From Clostridium sp. AF15-31 (lineage in GTDB: Bacteria; Bacillota; Clostridia; Lachnospirales; Lachnospiraceae): a stretch of 64,000 nucleotides of DNA. The stretch spans positions 434,001 to 498,000 of the forward strand of contig NZ_QTXL01000001.1 of NCBI RefSeq assembly GCF_003461625.1. Reading direction: 5' to 3'. The translations under genes were made by a program, and so were the position numbers. Within the stretch, counting starts at the first letter, position 1. Every line of letters starts with the position of its first letter. This document shows, one piece after another, positions 1-11,910 of the stretch. Below the pieces are notes generated by a model, which saw only the letters and a program-made list of their open reading frames with translations, searched no databases and was not told the DNA's origin.

Positions 1-1
1 C

Positions 2-355
2 AAGGATCTGAACGTAACAGCAGCACTGGCGATCATGAGTATAGTCATGGTTCAGGTTGTCTGTATTAGAAGCAGGGGACCGAAAGGCTGGCTTAAGAGC
101 TTTGCAGAGCCGGTAGCAATAGTAGCACCTATAAATGTAATGGAGCTTGTAATAAAACCATTGTCGTTATGTATGCGATTGTTCGGCAATGTTTTAGGTG
201 CATTTGTTGTAATGAAATTAATTGAGGCGGTAGCGCCTGCCATTGTGCCTATTCCGTTAAGCCTTTATTTTGATATCTTTGATGGCTTACTTCAGGCATT
301 TGTATTCACATTCTTAACTGCACTCTACATGCAGGAAGGATTGGGAGAAGACTAA
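2..355 (+). CDS. atpB: ATP synthase F0 subunit a (5' truncated)
   Basis: This is the C-terminal part of the membrane a subunit, which forms the ion half-channels against the c-ring. The frame is open from base 2, so the gene begins before the window. The sequence has the hallmark segment ...EPVAIVAPINVMELVIKPLSLCMRL.. of helix 4, split here as ELVIKPLSLCMRLFGN, with the conserved Arg of the half-channel (R in CMRLFGN), followed by a last hydrophobic hairpin ending near YMQEG. It is followed at 36 bases by atpE in the usual atpBEFHAGDC order. The family identity is clear; only the missing N-terminus limits the entry. Confidence 0.96.
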   Translation, partial: KDLNVTAALAIMSIVMVQVVCIRSRGPKGWLKSFAEPVAIVAPINVMELVIKPLSLCMRLFGNVLGAFVVMKLIEAVAPAIVPIPLSLYFDIFDGLLQAFVFTFLTALYMQEGLGED

Positions 356-361
356 GATTAA

Positions 362-616
<255 letters not shown>

Positions 617-718
617 TATTTATAAGAATATGATGATTGCGGCACTATATCATAATAGATATGAAGGAATCGTAATTGTCGGATAACGAAAACAGACAGA
701 AAGGCAGGAGGTCATTAA

Positions 719-1222
719 ATGATAAATTTAAGTGTCTCGTCCATAGCCATAACCATAATTAATATTATAGTTTTGTTTCTTCTGTTAAAGAAATTCCTGA
801 TCGGTCCGATCAATAAGATCATGGCAGAACGTGAAGAGATGATCAAATCCTCGATCGCGAATGCCAATCAGACGAAGGATGATGCCATGAAACTGAAGCA
901 GCAATATGAAGATACTCTCGCAGGTGTTCAGGATGAATGTGATACCATGCGGGATAAATCCAGACAGGCTGCACAGAATGAATATAACAGGATTGTGGCA
1001 GATGCAGGCGAGAAATCAAACCGTATGATCAAGGATGCGGAAAAAACTATAGAAGTACAGCGTGAAAAGGCTTTGAGCGATATGGAATCTCAGGTTGCAG
1101 AGCTTGCAATGTCGGCAGCGGCTAAGATTCTGGGTGAAGACTCAAATGACGCGAAAAATCAGTCACTATATGATGAGTTTATAGAAAAAGCAGGTGAGGC
1201 CCATGACACAGAAAGCAATTAA
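719..1222 (+). CDS. atpF: ATP synthase F0 subunit b
   Basis: 167-residue peripheral stalk subunit. An N-terminal membrane helix (about residues 7-28) is followed by a long charged, helical region rich in Lys, Glu, Gln and Ala that dimerises and reaches F1. The start is supported by GGCAGGAGG 7-8 bases upstream. The 3' end overlaps atpH by 20 bases, implying translational coupling. Confidence 0.95.
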   Translation: MINLSVSSIAITIINIIVLFLLLKKFLIGPINKIMAEREEMIKSSIANANQTKDDAMKLKQQYEDTLAGVQDECDTMRDKSRQAAQNEYNRIVADAGEKSNRMIKDAEKTIEVQREKALSDMESQVAELAMSAAAKILGEDSNDAKNQSLYDEFIEKAGEAHDTESN

Positions 1223-1712
1223 TTATGCTGAAGTTTTGTGCGAGCTGAATATTGATGCGGCTGAGCTTTCAGATATGGAAGCAGTTGTCAGGGAGAATCC
1301 TGAATTACAGGAGGCACTTACGTGTCCGGTTGTCAGCAGAGAAAAAAAGTCAGAAGTTATCGATAAGATATTCGACGGTTCAAAGACTACGGTAAAATTC
1401 TTAAAGGTACTTTGCAACAATTCTGATTTTGATCAGTTCTTTGAGATATGCAGGGAATACAGAGTTCTTATAAAGAAGAAGGCAGATGTCCTTCTTGCAA
1501 CCCTTTATTATGTGACACCTCCAACGGAGACACAGAAGAAGGGAATTGAAGATTTTCTGAAAAAGGAATATAAGACCTCAGATGTGGAACTGACATTGGA
1601 GAAGAAAGACAGTCTGATCGGCGGCTTTATTATTAAGGTCGGAAATAAGGAATATGACTGGAGTCTGGCAGGCAGATGTAAGCGGCTTACACAAAGATTG
1701 GTTACGAGGTGA
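1203..1712 (+). CDS. atpH: ATP synthase F1 subunit delta
   Basis: OSCP/delta subunit linking the b stalk to the top of F1. I chose ATG 1203 (169 residues) over the in-frame GTG at 1194 because AGGTGAGG lies at a normal distance only from 1203. N-terminal helical domain, then the C-terminal stretch with ..DSLIGGFIIKVGNKEYDWS.. typical of the family. Its stop sits inside the ribosome site of atpA. Confidence 0.94.
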   Translation: MTQKAINYAEVLCELNIDAAELSDMEAVVRENPELQEALTCPVVSREKKSEVIDKIFDGSKTTVKFLKVLCNNSDFDQFFEICREYRVLIKKKADVLLATLYYVTPPTETQKKGIEDFLKKEYKTSDVELTLEKKDSLIGGFIIKVGNKEYDWSLAGRCKRLTQRLVTR

Positions 1713-1718
1713 TAAGAT

Positions 1719-3227
1719 TTGAGTTCAATAAGTTCAGGAGATATTATCTCCATACTGAAAAGTGAGATAGAGAATTTTGACTTCGACACCCGGGACAAAG
1801 AAGTAGGAACTGTCATCTGGGTAGGAGATGGAATAGTAACGATATATGGTATTGATAATGCCATGTATGGTGAGATTGTAGTATTTGAAAATGGTATCAA
1901 GGGTATGGTACAGGATATCAGAAGAACCGAGATCGGATGTATCCTGTTCGGAAAAGATACCGGAATAAAAGAAGGTACAAAGGTTACCAGAACAGGTAAG
2001 AGAGCCGGCGTACCGGTAGGTGAAGAATTCCTTGGAAGAATCATCAATGCATTGGGTGCACCAATTGATGGTAAGGGAGCGATCAAAGAGGCAGATTATA
2101 TGCCGGTTGAGCAGGAAGCACCAAGTATCGCAGACAGACAGTCGGTCAATGAACCACTTCAGACCGGTATTCTGTCGATCGATTCCATGTTCCCAATCGG
2201 TAAAGGACAGCGTGAGCTGATCATCGGTGATCGTCAGACCGGTAAGACTTCGATCGCACTTGATACGATCATCAACCAGCGTGGAAAGGATGTTGTCTGC
2301 ATCTATGTAGCGATCGGTCAGAAAGCATCCACCGTTGCAAAGATTGTTTCCACACTTGAGAAGAATGATGCAATGGACTATACGATCATTGTAGCATCAA
2401 CAGCCAGTGATCCTGCACCGCTTCAGTATATAGCACCATATGCAGGAACATCGATGGCAGAATATTTTATGCATAAGGGAAAAGACGTGCTCATCGTATA
2501 CGATGATCTGTCAAAGCATGCAGTAGCATACAGAACACTGTCCTTGTTACTTGGACGTTCCCCTGGACGTGAGGCATATCCCGGTGATGTATTCTATCTG
2601 CATTCCAGACTGCTTGAGCGTTCCAGTAAGTTAAAGGATTCATTAGGCGGTGGTTCGATCACAGCCCTTCCTATTATAGAGACACAGGCAGGTGATGTAT
2701 CTGCATACATCCCAACAAATGTTATCTCCATCACGGATGGTCAGATCTTCCTTGAGAGTGATCTGTTCTTCTCAGGTATGCGTCCTGCGGTAAATGTAGG
2801 ATTGTCCGTATCCCGTGTCGGTGGTGCAGCGCAGACCAAGGCTATGAAGAAAGCAACCGGTACCGTCCGTATCGATCTTGCACAGTTCCGTGAGATGGAA
2901 GTATTCACCCAGTTCAGTTCCGATCTGGATGAGAATACAAAGGAGCAGCTTACTTATGGTAAGGGATTGATGGAGCTGTTAAAGCAGCCACTATGTCATC
3001 CGCTTAGTATGGCAGAGCAGGTTATTACACTGGTTGCAGCAACAAATAAGCTGTTCTTAAATGTAGATATCAAGAAAGTAAAGCAGACACAGATGGATAT
3101 GCTTGCATATTTCAAGGATGCAGAACCGGATGTTATCAAAGAGATTGAAGAAGGAAAGGTTCTGACAGATGATCTGAAAGAGCATATTCTTGAAGCAGGA
3201 AAAGAGTTTATGAAGAGGGTGGAGTAA
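1719..3227 (+). CDS. atpA: ATP synthase F1 subunit alpha
   Basis: 502-residue non-catalytic nucleotide-binding subunit. P-loop GDRQTGKT at about 170-177, and the alpha-subunit segment [13 protein letters not shown] near residue 365. The initiation codon is TTG at 1719, with GAGGTGAT ending six bases before it; no ATG fits the conserved N-terminus. The stop TAA abuts the TTG start of atpG without a gap. Length and order are normal for the family. Confidence 0.98.
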   Translation: MSSISSGDIISILKSEIENFDFDTRDKEVGTVIWVGDGIVTIYGIDNAMYGEIVVFENGIKGMVQDIRRTEIGCILFGKDTGIKEGTKVTRTGKRAGVPVGEEFLGRIINALGAPIDGKGAIKEADYMPVEQEAPSIADRQSVNEPLQTGILSIDSMFPIGKGQRELIIGDRQTGKTSIALDTIINQRGKDVVCIYVAIGQKASTVAKIVSTLEKNDAMDYTIIVASTASDPAPLQYIAPYAGTSMAEYFMHKGKDVLIVYDDLSKHAVAYRTLSLLLGRSPGREAYPGDVFYLHSRLLERSSKLKDSLGGGSITALPIIETQAGDVSAYIPTNVISITDGQIFLESDLFFSGMRPAVNVGLSVSRVGGAAQTKAMKKATGTVRIDLAQFREMEVFTQFSSDLDENTKEQLTYGKGLMELLKQPLCHPLSMAEQVITLVAATNKLFLNVDIKKVKQTQMDMLAYFKDAEPDVIKEIEEGKVLTDDLKEHILEAGKEFMKRVE

Positions 3228-5514
<2,287 letters not shown>

Positions 5515-5534
5515 GATAAAGGAGGCAGACAGAC

Positions 5535-5942
5535 ATGAATACATTTTACCTGAGAGTCATATCAAGTAATAAAGTATTTTTTGATGATAAGGTTACGAAG
5601 TTTGTATTGCCTTTGGAAGATGGTGAGATGGCAGTCCTTCCTCACCATGAGAATATGATCATTGCAACCAGTATCGGGGAGATCCGAATTGATACACCGG
5701 ATGGAAAGAAGATCCTTGGTGTTGTCGGGGAAGGATTTGCCCAGATCGTAAATAACCGTGTAACGATGCTGGTGGATTCTGCAGAGCATCCGGAGGATAT
5801 CGACAGAGTCCGTGCTGAACAGGCACTTGAACGTGCGAAAGAGCGTTTGAGACAGAAGGAAAGTCTGAAAGAGTACAAACAGACAGAAGCATCTCTTTCC
5901 AGAGCGTTAATGCGATTAAAGGTAACGGGTAGAGATTTATAA
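5535..5942 (+). CDS. atpC: ATP synthase F1 subunit epsilon
   Basis: 135-residue epsilon subunit: N-terminal beta-sandwich (FYLRVISSNKVFFDD..., GEMAVLPHHEN) and a C-terminal helical hairpin rich in Arg, Glu and Lys that can brake rotation. GGAGG lies upstream of the ATG. Last gene of the atp operon; a hairpin follows the stop. Confidence 0.95.
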   Translation: MNTFYLRVISSNKVFFDDKVTKFVLPLEDGEMAVLPHHENMIIATSIGEIRIDTPDGKKILGVVGEGFAQIVNNRVTMLVDSAEHPEDIDRVRAEQALERAKERLRQKESLKEYKQTEASLSRALMRLKVTGRDL

Positions 5943-5949
5943 ATGGCCG

Positions 5950-5974
5950 GATCCGGTGCGAATCGCACCGGATC
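5950..5974 (+). terminator. hairpin at the end of the atp operon
   Basis: Perfect 11-bp inverted repeat (GATCCGGTGCG / CGCACCGGATC) with a 3-base loop, 8 bases after the atpC stop. It is followed by A-rich, not T-rich, sequence, so it is not a canonical intrinsic terminator on +. It may act with Rho or protect the 3' end. Confidence 0.45.
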
Positions 5975-6042
5975 AAAAAAACAGTTGTTGGATATTGCAG
6001 TACTTTTGGACAGAGAGTTGTAAATTCAGGGGATTTAGGTAG

Positions 6043-6768
6043 ATGGTTAGATTTTTTATAGTGATCATTTCCTGTTTTTTTCTGATTTTGTATTATGTTC
6101 CGAAGATGTCATATTATGCCAGACATGGTGAGAAATATGATGAGGAGACATGCTACAGAATGGCACAGGTTATGATCGAGCATGTAAAGAAAAGAGGGCG
6201 TATCGAGACGGTTGCATCCGGCATGGAGAATCTGCCGACGGAAGGCGGATATATCATGTTTGCAAATCATCAGGGCAAGTACGATGCACTTGGTGTTATA
6301 AGCGTACATGAAAAGCCATGCACATATGTAATGGATGCGAAGCGATCGCATTTGTTTATCGTCACGCAGTTGTGTGAGCTGTTAAAGGCAAAGCGTCTGG
6401 ATAAAACCGATCTCAGGCAACAGGTTCAGGTAATTAATGACGTTGCGACAGAGGTCAAAGCGGGAAGACGATATATTCTTTTCCCGGAAGGCGGATATGA
6501 CCATAACCATAATTCTCTGAGAGGTTTCCTGCCGGGAAGCTTCAAGATCGCACAGAAGGCAAAATGCCCGATCGTGCCGGTTGTATTATATGATTCATTT
6601 AAACCATTCGAAGGAAAATCTTTCCGAAAGGTTATTACACAGCTTCATTTTCTGCCACCGATCCCATATGAGACATTTGCAGATATGAAGACCTATGAGA
6701 TAAGAGATATGGTAGTTTCACTGATCCAGAACCAGCTCGACAAGATGGAGAGCCTGAATGACTGGTAG
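6043..6768 (+). CDS. plsC: 1-acyl-sn-glycerol-3-phosphate acyltransferase (PlsC-like)
   Basis: 241-residue LPLAT-family membrane enzyme that would acylate lysophosphatidic acid to phosphatidic acid. An N-terminal membrane helix spans about 4-20. The acyltransferase motif I NHQGKYD has its His at 76 and Asp at 81, and motif III FPEG is at 147-150. Single-gene unit between the atp hairpin and a strong terminator. The family is clear; the exact acyl acceptor is inferred. Confidence 0.88.
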   Translation: MVRFFIVIISCFFLILYYVPKMSYYARHGEKYDEETCYRMAQVMIEHVKKRGRIETVASGMENLPTEGGYIMFANHQGKYDALGVISVHEKPCTYVMDAKRSHLFIVTQLCELLKAKRLDKTDLRQQVQVINDVATEVKAGRRYILFPEGGYDHNHNSLRGFLPGSFKIAQKAKCPIVPVVLYDSFKPFEGKSFRKVITQLHFLPPIPYETFADMKTYEIRDMVVSLIQNQLDKMESLNDW

Positions 6769-6786
6769 GAGATTGCCGAAGAAAAG

Positions 6787-6817
6787 AGAGATAGCAGTTA
6801 TGTTATCTCTTTTTTTT
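6787..6817 (+). terminator. intrinsic terminator of plsC
   Basis: 10-bp stem (AGAGATAGCA / TGTTATCTCT, one G-U pair), GTTA loop, then a run of seven Ts. It lies about 20 bases after the plsC stop. Confidence 0.9.
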
Positions 6818-6914
6818 CGTGGAAATCCAGACAGAGCAGAAATGTTGTATCTGAATTTTGGGGTTGGAGCATATACAAGTGTGGCATTTCCTTAGCAAAA
6901 ATTTTAGAAATATA

Positions 6915-6943
6915 TTGTCTGTTGAGATTTTAGATGGTAGAAT
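6915..6943 (+). promoter_or_regulatory. putative sigma-A promoter for the repeat membrane protein
   Basis: TTGTCT and TAGAAT separated by 17 bases, about 100 bases upstream of the ATG at 7041. Inferred from spacing and match only. Confidence 0.4.
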
Positions 6944-7040
6944 AAATTTTGTCGATAATGAATATATTGTGTTATCGATGGGCTATCTGGCAGATGAGGC
7001 TGTCAGATGAAATTTAGTCTGAATTATAAAGGAGAGTAAC

Positions 7041-8009
7041 ATGGACGAGAATATGAATGGAAATCAGCAAAATGGCATGAATGCCGGACAGCCGGATGGA
7101 GCAGCTCAGAATATGAATCCAAATCAGCAGGCATACGGCGGACAGCAGTATTATGATCCGAATCAGCAGGCATATGGCGGACAGCAGTATTATGATCCGA
7201 ACCAGCAGGCATACGGCGGACAGCAGTATTATGATCCGAACCAGCAGGCATACGGCGGACAGCAGTATTATGATCCGAACCAGCAGGCATACGGCGGACA
7301 GCAGTATTATGATCCGAACCAGCAGGCATACGGCGGACAGCAGTATTATAATCCGAACCAGCAGGCATACGGCGGACAGCAGTATTATGATCCAAACCAG
7401 CAGGCATATGGTGGACAGTATGGACAGCAGCCACAGGGTAATAAGCCGGCAGGCAGCGGATTTGATAAAGTAAAGAATGCGATTGTGAATAATAAGAAGA
7501 TCGTTATTATTGCGGCGGCAGCAGTTGTTGCATTGATTCTGATCTTTAACATTATCGGTGGAATTGCCAGCCACGGCAAACAGAGTCCAAAGGCAGTTAT
7601 TAAGGCTTATGTAAATGCAGTAGAAAAGCAGAGCGGTAAGAAGATGTATAAGCTGATCGATAAGAAGATCATTAAATATATTAAGGATGAAAATGATATC
7701 GACAAAGAAGATATGATCGAACAGTTAGACGACGTTATGGAATATTCAGGCGAGGCTCTGGAGAATCAGGTTGGTAAAGTAAAGAGTATCAAGGTTAAGT
7801 TCAAGAAGATTAAGAAGTTAAAGGGCAGCAAGCTGGAAGATAAGAAGGAAGACTATGAAGATGATTACGATATCAAGGTCAGCCAGGTTGCACGTGTAGA
7901 AGCTACCATTAAGGTAAAAGGCAAAGATGATGATGTCGAAGAAGATATCACAATGTATGTATATAAGCGAGCAGGAAAGTGGTATCTGGATTTTAGTTCC
8001 TTATACTAA
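7041..8009 (+). CDS. membrane protein with Q/Y/G-rich tandem repeats
   Basis: 322-residue protein of unknown role. The N-terminus is a low-complexity Asn/Gln region with eight units of a 13-residue repeat (D/N-PNQQAYGGQQYY), the last truncated. A single membrane helix (about 153-176) follows, then a Lys/Asp-rich C-terminal domain (about 185-322, SPKAVIKAYVNAVEKQSG...) resembling the NTF2-like DUF4878 type that sits outside the membrane. The repeat side has no signal peptide, so it should be cytoplasmic (inference). AAAGGAG precedes the ATG. Monocistronic, with a promoter upstream and a terminator downstream. Confidence 0.75.
   Translation: MDENMNGNQQNGMNAGQPDGAAQNMNPNQQAYGGQQYYDPNQQAYGGQQYYDPNQQAYGGQQYYDPNQQAYGGQQYYDPNQQAYGGQQYYDPNQQAYGGQQYYNPNQQAYGGQQYYDPNQQAYGGQYGQQPQGNKPAGSGFDKVKNAIVNNKKIVIIAAAAVVALILIFNIIGGIASHGKQSPKAVIKAYVNAVEKQSGKKMYKLIDKKIIKYIKDENDIDKEDMIEQLDDVMEYSGEALENQVGKVKSIKVKFKKIKKLKGSKLEDKKEDYEDDYDIKVSQVARVEATIKVKGKDDDVEEDITMYVYKRAGKWYLDFSSLY
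7116..7427 (+). repeat. 39-bp tandem repeat array (8 units)
   Basis: Eight 39-bp units inside the gene at 7041. Most units are near-identical at DNA level with only AAT/AAC and CAT/CAC-type differences, which suggests recent expansion. The eighth unit diverges after its first 30 bases. Confidence 0.95.
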
Positions 8010-8054
8010 GATAAACGCTTATAAAAGTATCAATTCGTAAATACATATAAGATG

Positions 8055-8093
8055 ACACCGGTTGGAGAGAGTCTGACCGGTGTTATTTTGTTT
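8055..8093 (+). terminator. intrinsic terminator after the repeat membrane protein
   Basis: ACACCGGT / ACCGGTGT stem of 8 bp followed by TATTTTGTTT. The 328-base gap to the next gene otherwise holds AT-rich sequence and a promoter. Confidence 0.8.
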
Positions 8094-8237
8094 GCATATT
8101 ACTTAATGAAAACAAGTCATATATGAAAATAATGGAGAAAAATACGATTTTTGCAGAAAAAACAGAATAAAATAAAGAAAATTCAATAAAATAGTTGATA
8201 TTTAAAACGAAATAGACAAGAATTTTCAATTATAGGC

Positions 8238-8265
8238 TTGCCTTTTTTGAAAAATGTTTTAAAAT
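8238..8265 (+). promoter_or_regulatory. putative promoter for the aminotransferase
   Basis: TTGCCT and TAAAAT separated by 16 bases, about 75 bases before the ATG at 8338. Confidence 0.45.
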
Positions 8266-8337
8266 AGCTAATAGGAATTTTACAGGACATAACTGATTTA
8301 ACCGGAATAGAATAAGTGAAAGGCACAGGTATGTAGA

Positions 8338-9624
8338 ATGAAGAAATACAAAGATATGAGTAAAGATGAATTATTGACTTTAAAAGCCGCTCTTTTGGAG
8401 GAGTATAAGGAAGAACAGGCAAAAGGTCTGAGTCTGAACATGGCAAGAGGTAAGCCTGGATTCTCACAGCTTGCATTGTCTATGGGAATGTTAGATGAGA
8501 TCAATAGTTCTTCGGATATGAGAACTTTGTTAGGAAACGATACTAGAAACTATGGTGATCTGGATGGTATCGGTGAGTGCCGTCAGCTTATGGCAGATAT
8601 GATGGAAGTTAAGAAAGAGAATATCATCGTATATGGTAACTCCAGCTTAAATGTAATGTATGATACAGTATCACGTTCCATGACACATGGTGTAAATGGT
8701 TCTACTCCATGGTGTAAGCTGGACAAGGTGAAGTTCCTTTGTCCTGTACCGGGATATGACAGACATTTCAAGATCACAGAATTCTTCGGAATTGAAATGA
8801 TCAATATTCCTTTATTAGAGGATGGTCCGGACATGGATCTTGTAGAGAAATATGTAAATAACGATCCTGCAGTAAAAGGAATCTGGTGTGTACCAAAGTA
8901 TTCAAATCCAACAGGAATCGTTTATTCAGATGAAGTAGTAAGACGTTTTGCAGCATTAAAGCCTGCAGCAGAAGACTTCAGAATCTACTGGGATAACGCA
9001 TACTGCATCCATCATTTATATAAGGACAAGCAGGCAGAGATTTTAAATATCATAGATGAATGTGAGAAAGCCGGAAATCCGGATATGGTATACATGTTTG
9101 GCTCTACTTCCAAGATTACATTCCCTGGCTCCGGTGTAGCAGCACTTGCAACATCTCCGAGAAATGTTGAATTTATCAAGAAGCAGCTTACCGTTCAGAC
9201 AATCGGACATGATAAGATTAACCAGCTTCGTCATACAAGATTCTTTAAGAATATCGATGGCATGAAGGCTCATATGGAGAAGCATGCAGATATCTTAAGA
9301 CCAAAGTTTGAAGCAGTTCTGAATGAATTCGATAAGGAGCTTGCAGGACTTGAGATCGGTTCATGGGTTAGACCGGTTGGTGGATATTTCATTTCATTTG
9401 ATGCATTAGAGGGCTGTGCAAAGAAGATCGTAGCAATGTGTAAGGATGCAGGAGTTGTTCTGACAGGCGCAGGTGCAACATATCCATACGATAAAGATCC
9501 AAAAGACAGCAATATCCGTATCGCACCATCTTTCCCATCTGTTGAGGAGATGGAAGCAGCTTCAAAGATCTTTGTTCTTTGTGTAAAGCTGGTCAGCATC
9601 GACAAATATCTGGGTGAAGAATAA
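8338..9624 (+). CDS. PLP-dependent aminotransferase, type Ic aspartate aminotransferase-like
   Basis: 428-residue fold-type I aminotransferase of the Aminotran_MocR/alanine-glyoxylate-like group without any N-terminal GntR domain. Landmarks: the SLNMARGKP substrate-loop segment near the start, SNPTG at 189-193, the DNAYCIHH aspartate region at 219-226, and the PLP lysine K259 in STSKITFPGSG. Likely converts aspartate/2-oxoglutarate, by family. Monocistronic with its own promoter and terminator. Substrate is inferred. Confidence 0.85.
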   Translation: MKKYKDMSKDELLTLKAALLEEYKEEQAKGLSLNMARGKPGFSQLALSMGMLDEINSSSDMRTLLGNDTRNYGDLDGIGECRQLMADMMEVKKENIIVYGNSSLNVMYDTVSRSMTHGVNGSTPWCKLDKVKFLCPVPGYDRHFKITEFFGIEMINIPLLEDGPDMDLVEKYVNNDPAVKGIWCVPKYSNPTGIVYSDEVVRRFAALKPAAEDFRIYWDNAYCIHHLYKDKQAEILNIIDECEKAGNPDMVYMFGSTSKITFPGSGVAALATSPRNVEFIKKQLTVQTIGHDKINQLRHTRFFKNIDGMKAHMEKHADILRPKFEAVLNEFDKELAGLEIGSWVRPVGGYFISFDALEGCAKKIVAMCKDAGVVLTGAGATYPYDKDPKDSNIRIAPSFPSVEEMEAASKIFVLCVKLVSIDKYLGEE

Positions 9625-9657
9625 GTAATAAATAATCGAATAGAGGACATATAAAAG

Positions 9658-9727
9658 CAACATCAATATGTTAAAAATAAGATTATCAGAAGGTAGTCTT
9701 ATGGCTGGCATGTTGATGTTGTTTTTT
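9658..9727 (+). terminator. intrinsic terminator after the aminotransferase
   Basis: 13-bp outer stem (CAACATCAATATG / CATGTTGATGTTG, one wobble) enclosing a second small hairpin, followed by six Ts. Confidence 0.85.
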
Positions 9728-9749
9728 GTCGAATAAAAAGGCCAGACGA

Positions 9750-9778
9750 TTGATTTATGGGTGAAAATTTTATATTAT
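9750..9778 (+). promoter_or_regulatory. putative promoter of agrA-agrC
   Basis: TTGATT and TATTAT separated by 17 bases, 45 bases before the start at 9823. Confidence 0.5.
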
Positions 9779-9822
9779 ATTGTTTACAGACATAATGCAT
9801 TATACGAAACAGAGGGGGATAT

Positions 9823-10548
9823 ATGATGAAGATTGCCATATGTGATGATGAAAAAGAATTCCGTGATCTGATACGGGTATATATAGAAGACTATCTGAAT
9901 ACAAAGGATATTCTATATGCAATCGATACATTCATTTCCGGGGAGAAGTTTCTGAGTGAGACATCCCCTTCTGAGTATTCTATTATATTCCTTGATATAA
10001 ATATGGAAGGTATGGATGGTGTTACAACAGCAAAGAAAATCCGAGAGGGGGGAATTAACAGTTATATTGTATTTGTGACGGCATATATAGATTATTCTCT
10101 GGAGGGATATAAGGTTGGAGCTGTTCGTTACCTTTTAAAAAACGGATATAATCTGCAGGCGGCAATGGAAGAGTGTCTGGATGCCATTCTGGAGAATAAA
10201 AGAGAGAACAATGCCAGAAAAAAGTTTCCATTTAAGGAAGGACAGACAGGGGTTCTTTTTGCTCAAATTCTCTATATTGAAAGTAAACTACATAAACTGG
10301 AATTTCATATTCTGGAAAATGAAAAAATACGGATTTATACTATGTACGGAACAATGAACAATCTGGAAGAAGAACTGGAGTTATATCATTTTGTCCGGGT
10401 TCATCAAAGCTATCTTGTAAATTTACAATATATCAGACAGGTGTCAAGATACAAAGTTACACTTTATGATGATGAGACAATTTCAATACCAAAAGCCCGA
10501 TATAAAGAGGTTCAGGCAGTATTTGTAGCATATAAAGGAGAAATATAA
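9823..10548 (+). CDS. agrA: LytTR response regulator (AgrA-like)
   Basis: 241 residues: receiver domain (about 1-120) with acidic pocket CDDE and phosphoacceptor D58 in FLDINMEGMDG, then a C-terminal LytTR DNA-binding domain (about 140-238, with ILYIESKLHKLEFH and FVRVHQSYLVN). The receiver Lys is followed by Asn (LLKNGY) where Pro is usual. GAGGGGG precedes two adjacent Met codons; either can start the protein. It is followed after 1 base by the cognate kinase. It should bind the paired direct repeats upstream of agrBD and at 17.57 kb. Confidence 0.9.
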   Translation: MMKIAICDDEKEFRDLIRVYIEDYLNTKDILYAIDTFISGEKFLSETSPSEYSIIFLDINMEGMDGVTTAKKIREGGINSYIVFVTAYIDYSLEGYKVGAVRYLLKNGYNLQAAMEECLDAILENKRENNARKKFPFKEGQTGVLFAQILYIESKLHKLEFHILENEKIRIYTMYGTMNNLEEELELYHFVRVHQSYLVNLQYIRQVSRYKVTLYDDETISIPKARYKEVQAVFVAYKGEI

Positions 10549-10549
10549 T

Positions 10550-11851
10550 ATGTTTGAATGGATAAGTAGTCTGGCTCTTGTTATATTTGAAGTGATCTGC
10601 TGCGTGATGTTTTTTGAAAGCTTTTGTAAAGAGCAGGAGAATTGGAAAAAATGGCATAAATATGTACTGATAGGAATACAGACAGCAGAGTTTTTTGCAT
10701 GTGGAATGTTTTTATCACAGTGGATCATTATAAAACAGATTGTAGGTGTGCTTATGATAGTCATAAACATGTGTGTCTATTTTGGAATCAGCATACCAAA
10801 GTCCGGTATATTATCTGTGTTGTATACAAGTCTGGTCTGGGGAGCAGATTATCTGGTATACGCCGGAAATAGCATTATGTTTTCACGGGCCGGAGAGGTA
10901 CAGTCTGGATATGCACTTAAAGGAAATTTATTGGTTATATGCGCAAAACTTATATTGTTTGTATTTATTATACTGATTCGCAGACGGTTTCAGAATAAAT
11001 CATCTGATATATTAAATGATGCAGAATGGGTCAAATTTTTTGCGTTCCCAATATTTACAATTTTAACTGTATCTGGAATGATTGCAGTATCTTCCGGAGT
11101 TAAGAATCAGATGCAGGAAAGGGTGATGTATCTGATTGCATTCGGAATGGTTGTTATGAATATATTTGTGTACTATCTGATCAGCGATATTATGGAGCAT
11201 GAAGCAAAGCTGCATGAAAAAGAAATACTTGAAATGCAGGAAAAAAATCAAGTTGAGTTGTATCATTCTATGTTGGAGCATTATGAACAACAAAAACGAA
11301 GGTCACACGAGTTCAAAAATCATATCTTGTGCATGGAGACGCTTGCGAGGGAGAAACAATACGATGAACTGGTAAAGTATTTGAATCAGATCAGCGAACA
11401 GATTGTAGATGGTGACAGACAGATCGATACAAATCATATCATTGTAAATGCGATATTGAATGCAAAATATAATGAGGCAGTAAAGAAGAATATTCTTTTT
11501 ATTTTGCGGGTAAATGACCTGTCAAAGCTTCAGATTCAAAATGATGATCTGGTTGTTTTGCTGGCAAATTTGCTGAATAATGCAATTGAGGCGTGTGAAA
11601 GCTGTAAAGAGAAACGACAGATTAAATTCCGTTTCACCAGAGAAAAGGATGGCACTACTATTCTATCTGTAAGAAATACATATAGCAGACCTCTTGTATT
11701 TCAACAGGATGAATTGAAAACCAGTAAAAAGGATCAGCCGGAGGAACATGGTGTAGGTGTGAAGAATATAATTAAGGTTGTTGAGAAGTACAACGGTTCC
11801 TATGTTATTCAACATGATACTGGTGAATTTTATATATCGATCATACTGTAA
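10550..11851 (+). CDS. agrC: AgrC-like GHKL sensor histidine kinase
   Basis: 433 residues. Six to seven hydrophobic helices occupy about 1-212 (the peptide-sensor part). A linker helix carries the phosphoacceptor H253 in RRSHEFKNH. The GHKL ATPase has its N-box near N340-N344 (LLANLLNNAIEACE) and a G-box HGVGVKN at about 400-406. This is the AgrC architecture that detects cyclic peptide pheromones at the membrane. Gene order A-C-B-D differs from staphylococcal B-D-C-A but recurs in clostridia. A terminator separates it from agrB. Confidence 0.9.
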   Translation: MFEWISSLALVIFEVICCVMFFESFCKEQENWKKWHKYVLIGIQTAEFFACGMFLSQWIIIKQIVGVLMIVINMCVYFGISIPKSGILSVLYTSLVWGADYLVYAGNSIMFSRAGEVQSGYALKGNLLVICAKLILFVFIILIRRRFQNKSSDILNDAEWVKFFAFPIFTILTVSGMIAVSSGVKNQMQERVMYLIAFGMVVMNIFVYYLISDIMEHEAKLHEKEILEMQEKNQVELYHSMLEHYEQQKRRSHEFKNHILCMETLAREKQYDELVKYLNQISEQIVDGDRQIDTNHIIVNAILNAKYNEAVKKNILFILRVNDLSKLQIQNDDLVVLLANLLNNAIEACESCKEKRQIKFRFTREKDGTTILSVRNTYSRPLVFQQDELKTSKKDQPEEHGVGVKNIIKVVEKYNGSYVIQHDTGEFYISIIL

Positions 11852-11863
11852 TGAATGAACATA

Positions 11864-11910
11864 ATCCGATATGGTTATCGCATATAGAGTGGTAACTATA
11901 TCGGATTTTT
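11864..11910 (+). terminator. terminator between agrC and agrB
   Basis: ATCCGATAT / ATATCGGAT 9-bp stem with a run of Ts. It ends just before the first LytTR-type repeat, so agrBD must have its own promoter. Confidence 0.8.

Noticed and set aside
7153..7473. Long repeat-bearing ORFs in other frames of the Q/Y/G array, on both strands
   Set aside because: They arise because a 39-bp repeat (a multiple of three) keeps every frame open. They have no ribosome site and no terminal domains.
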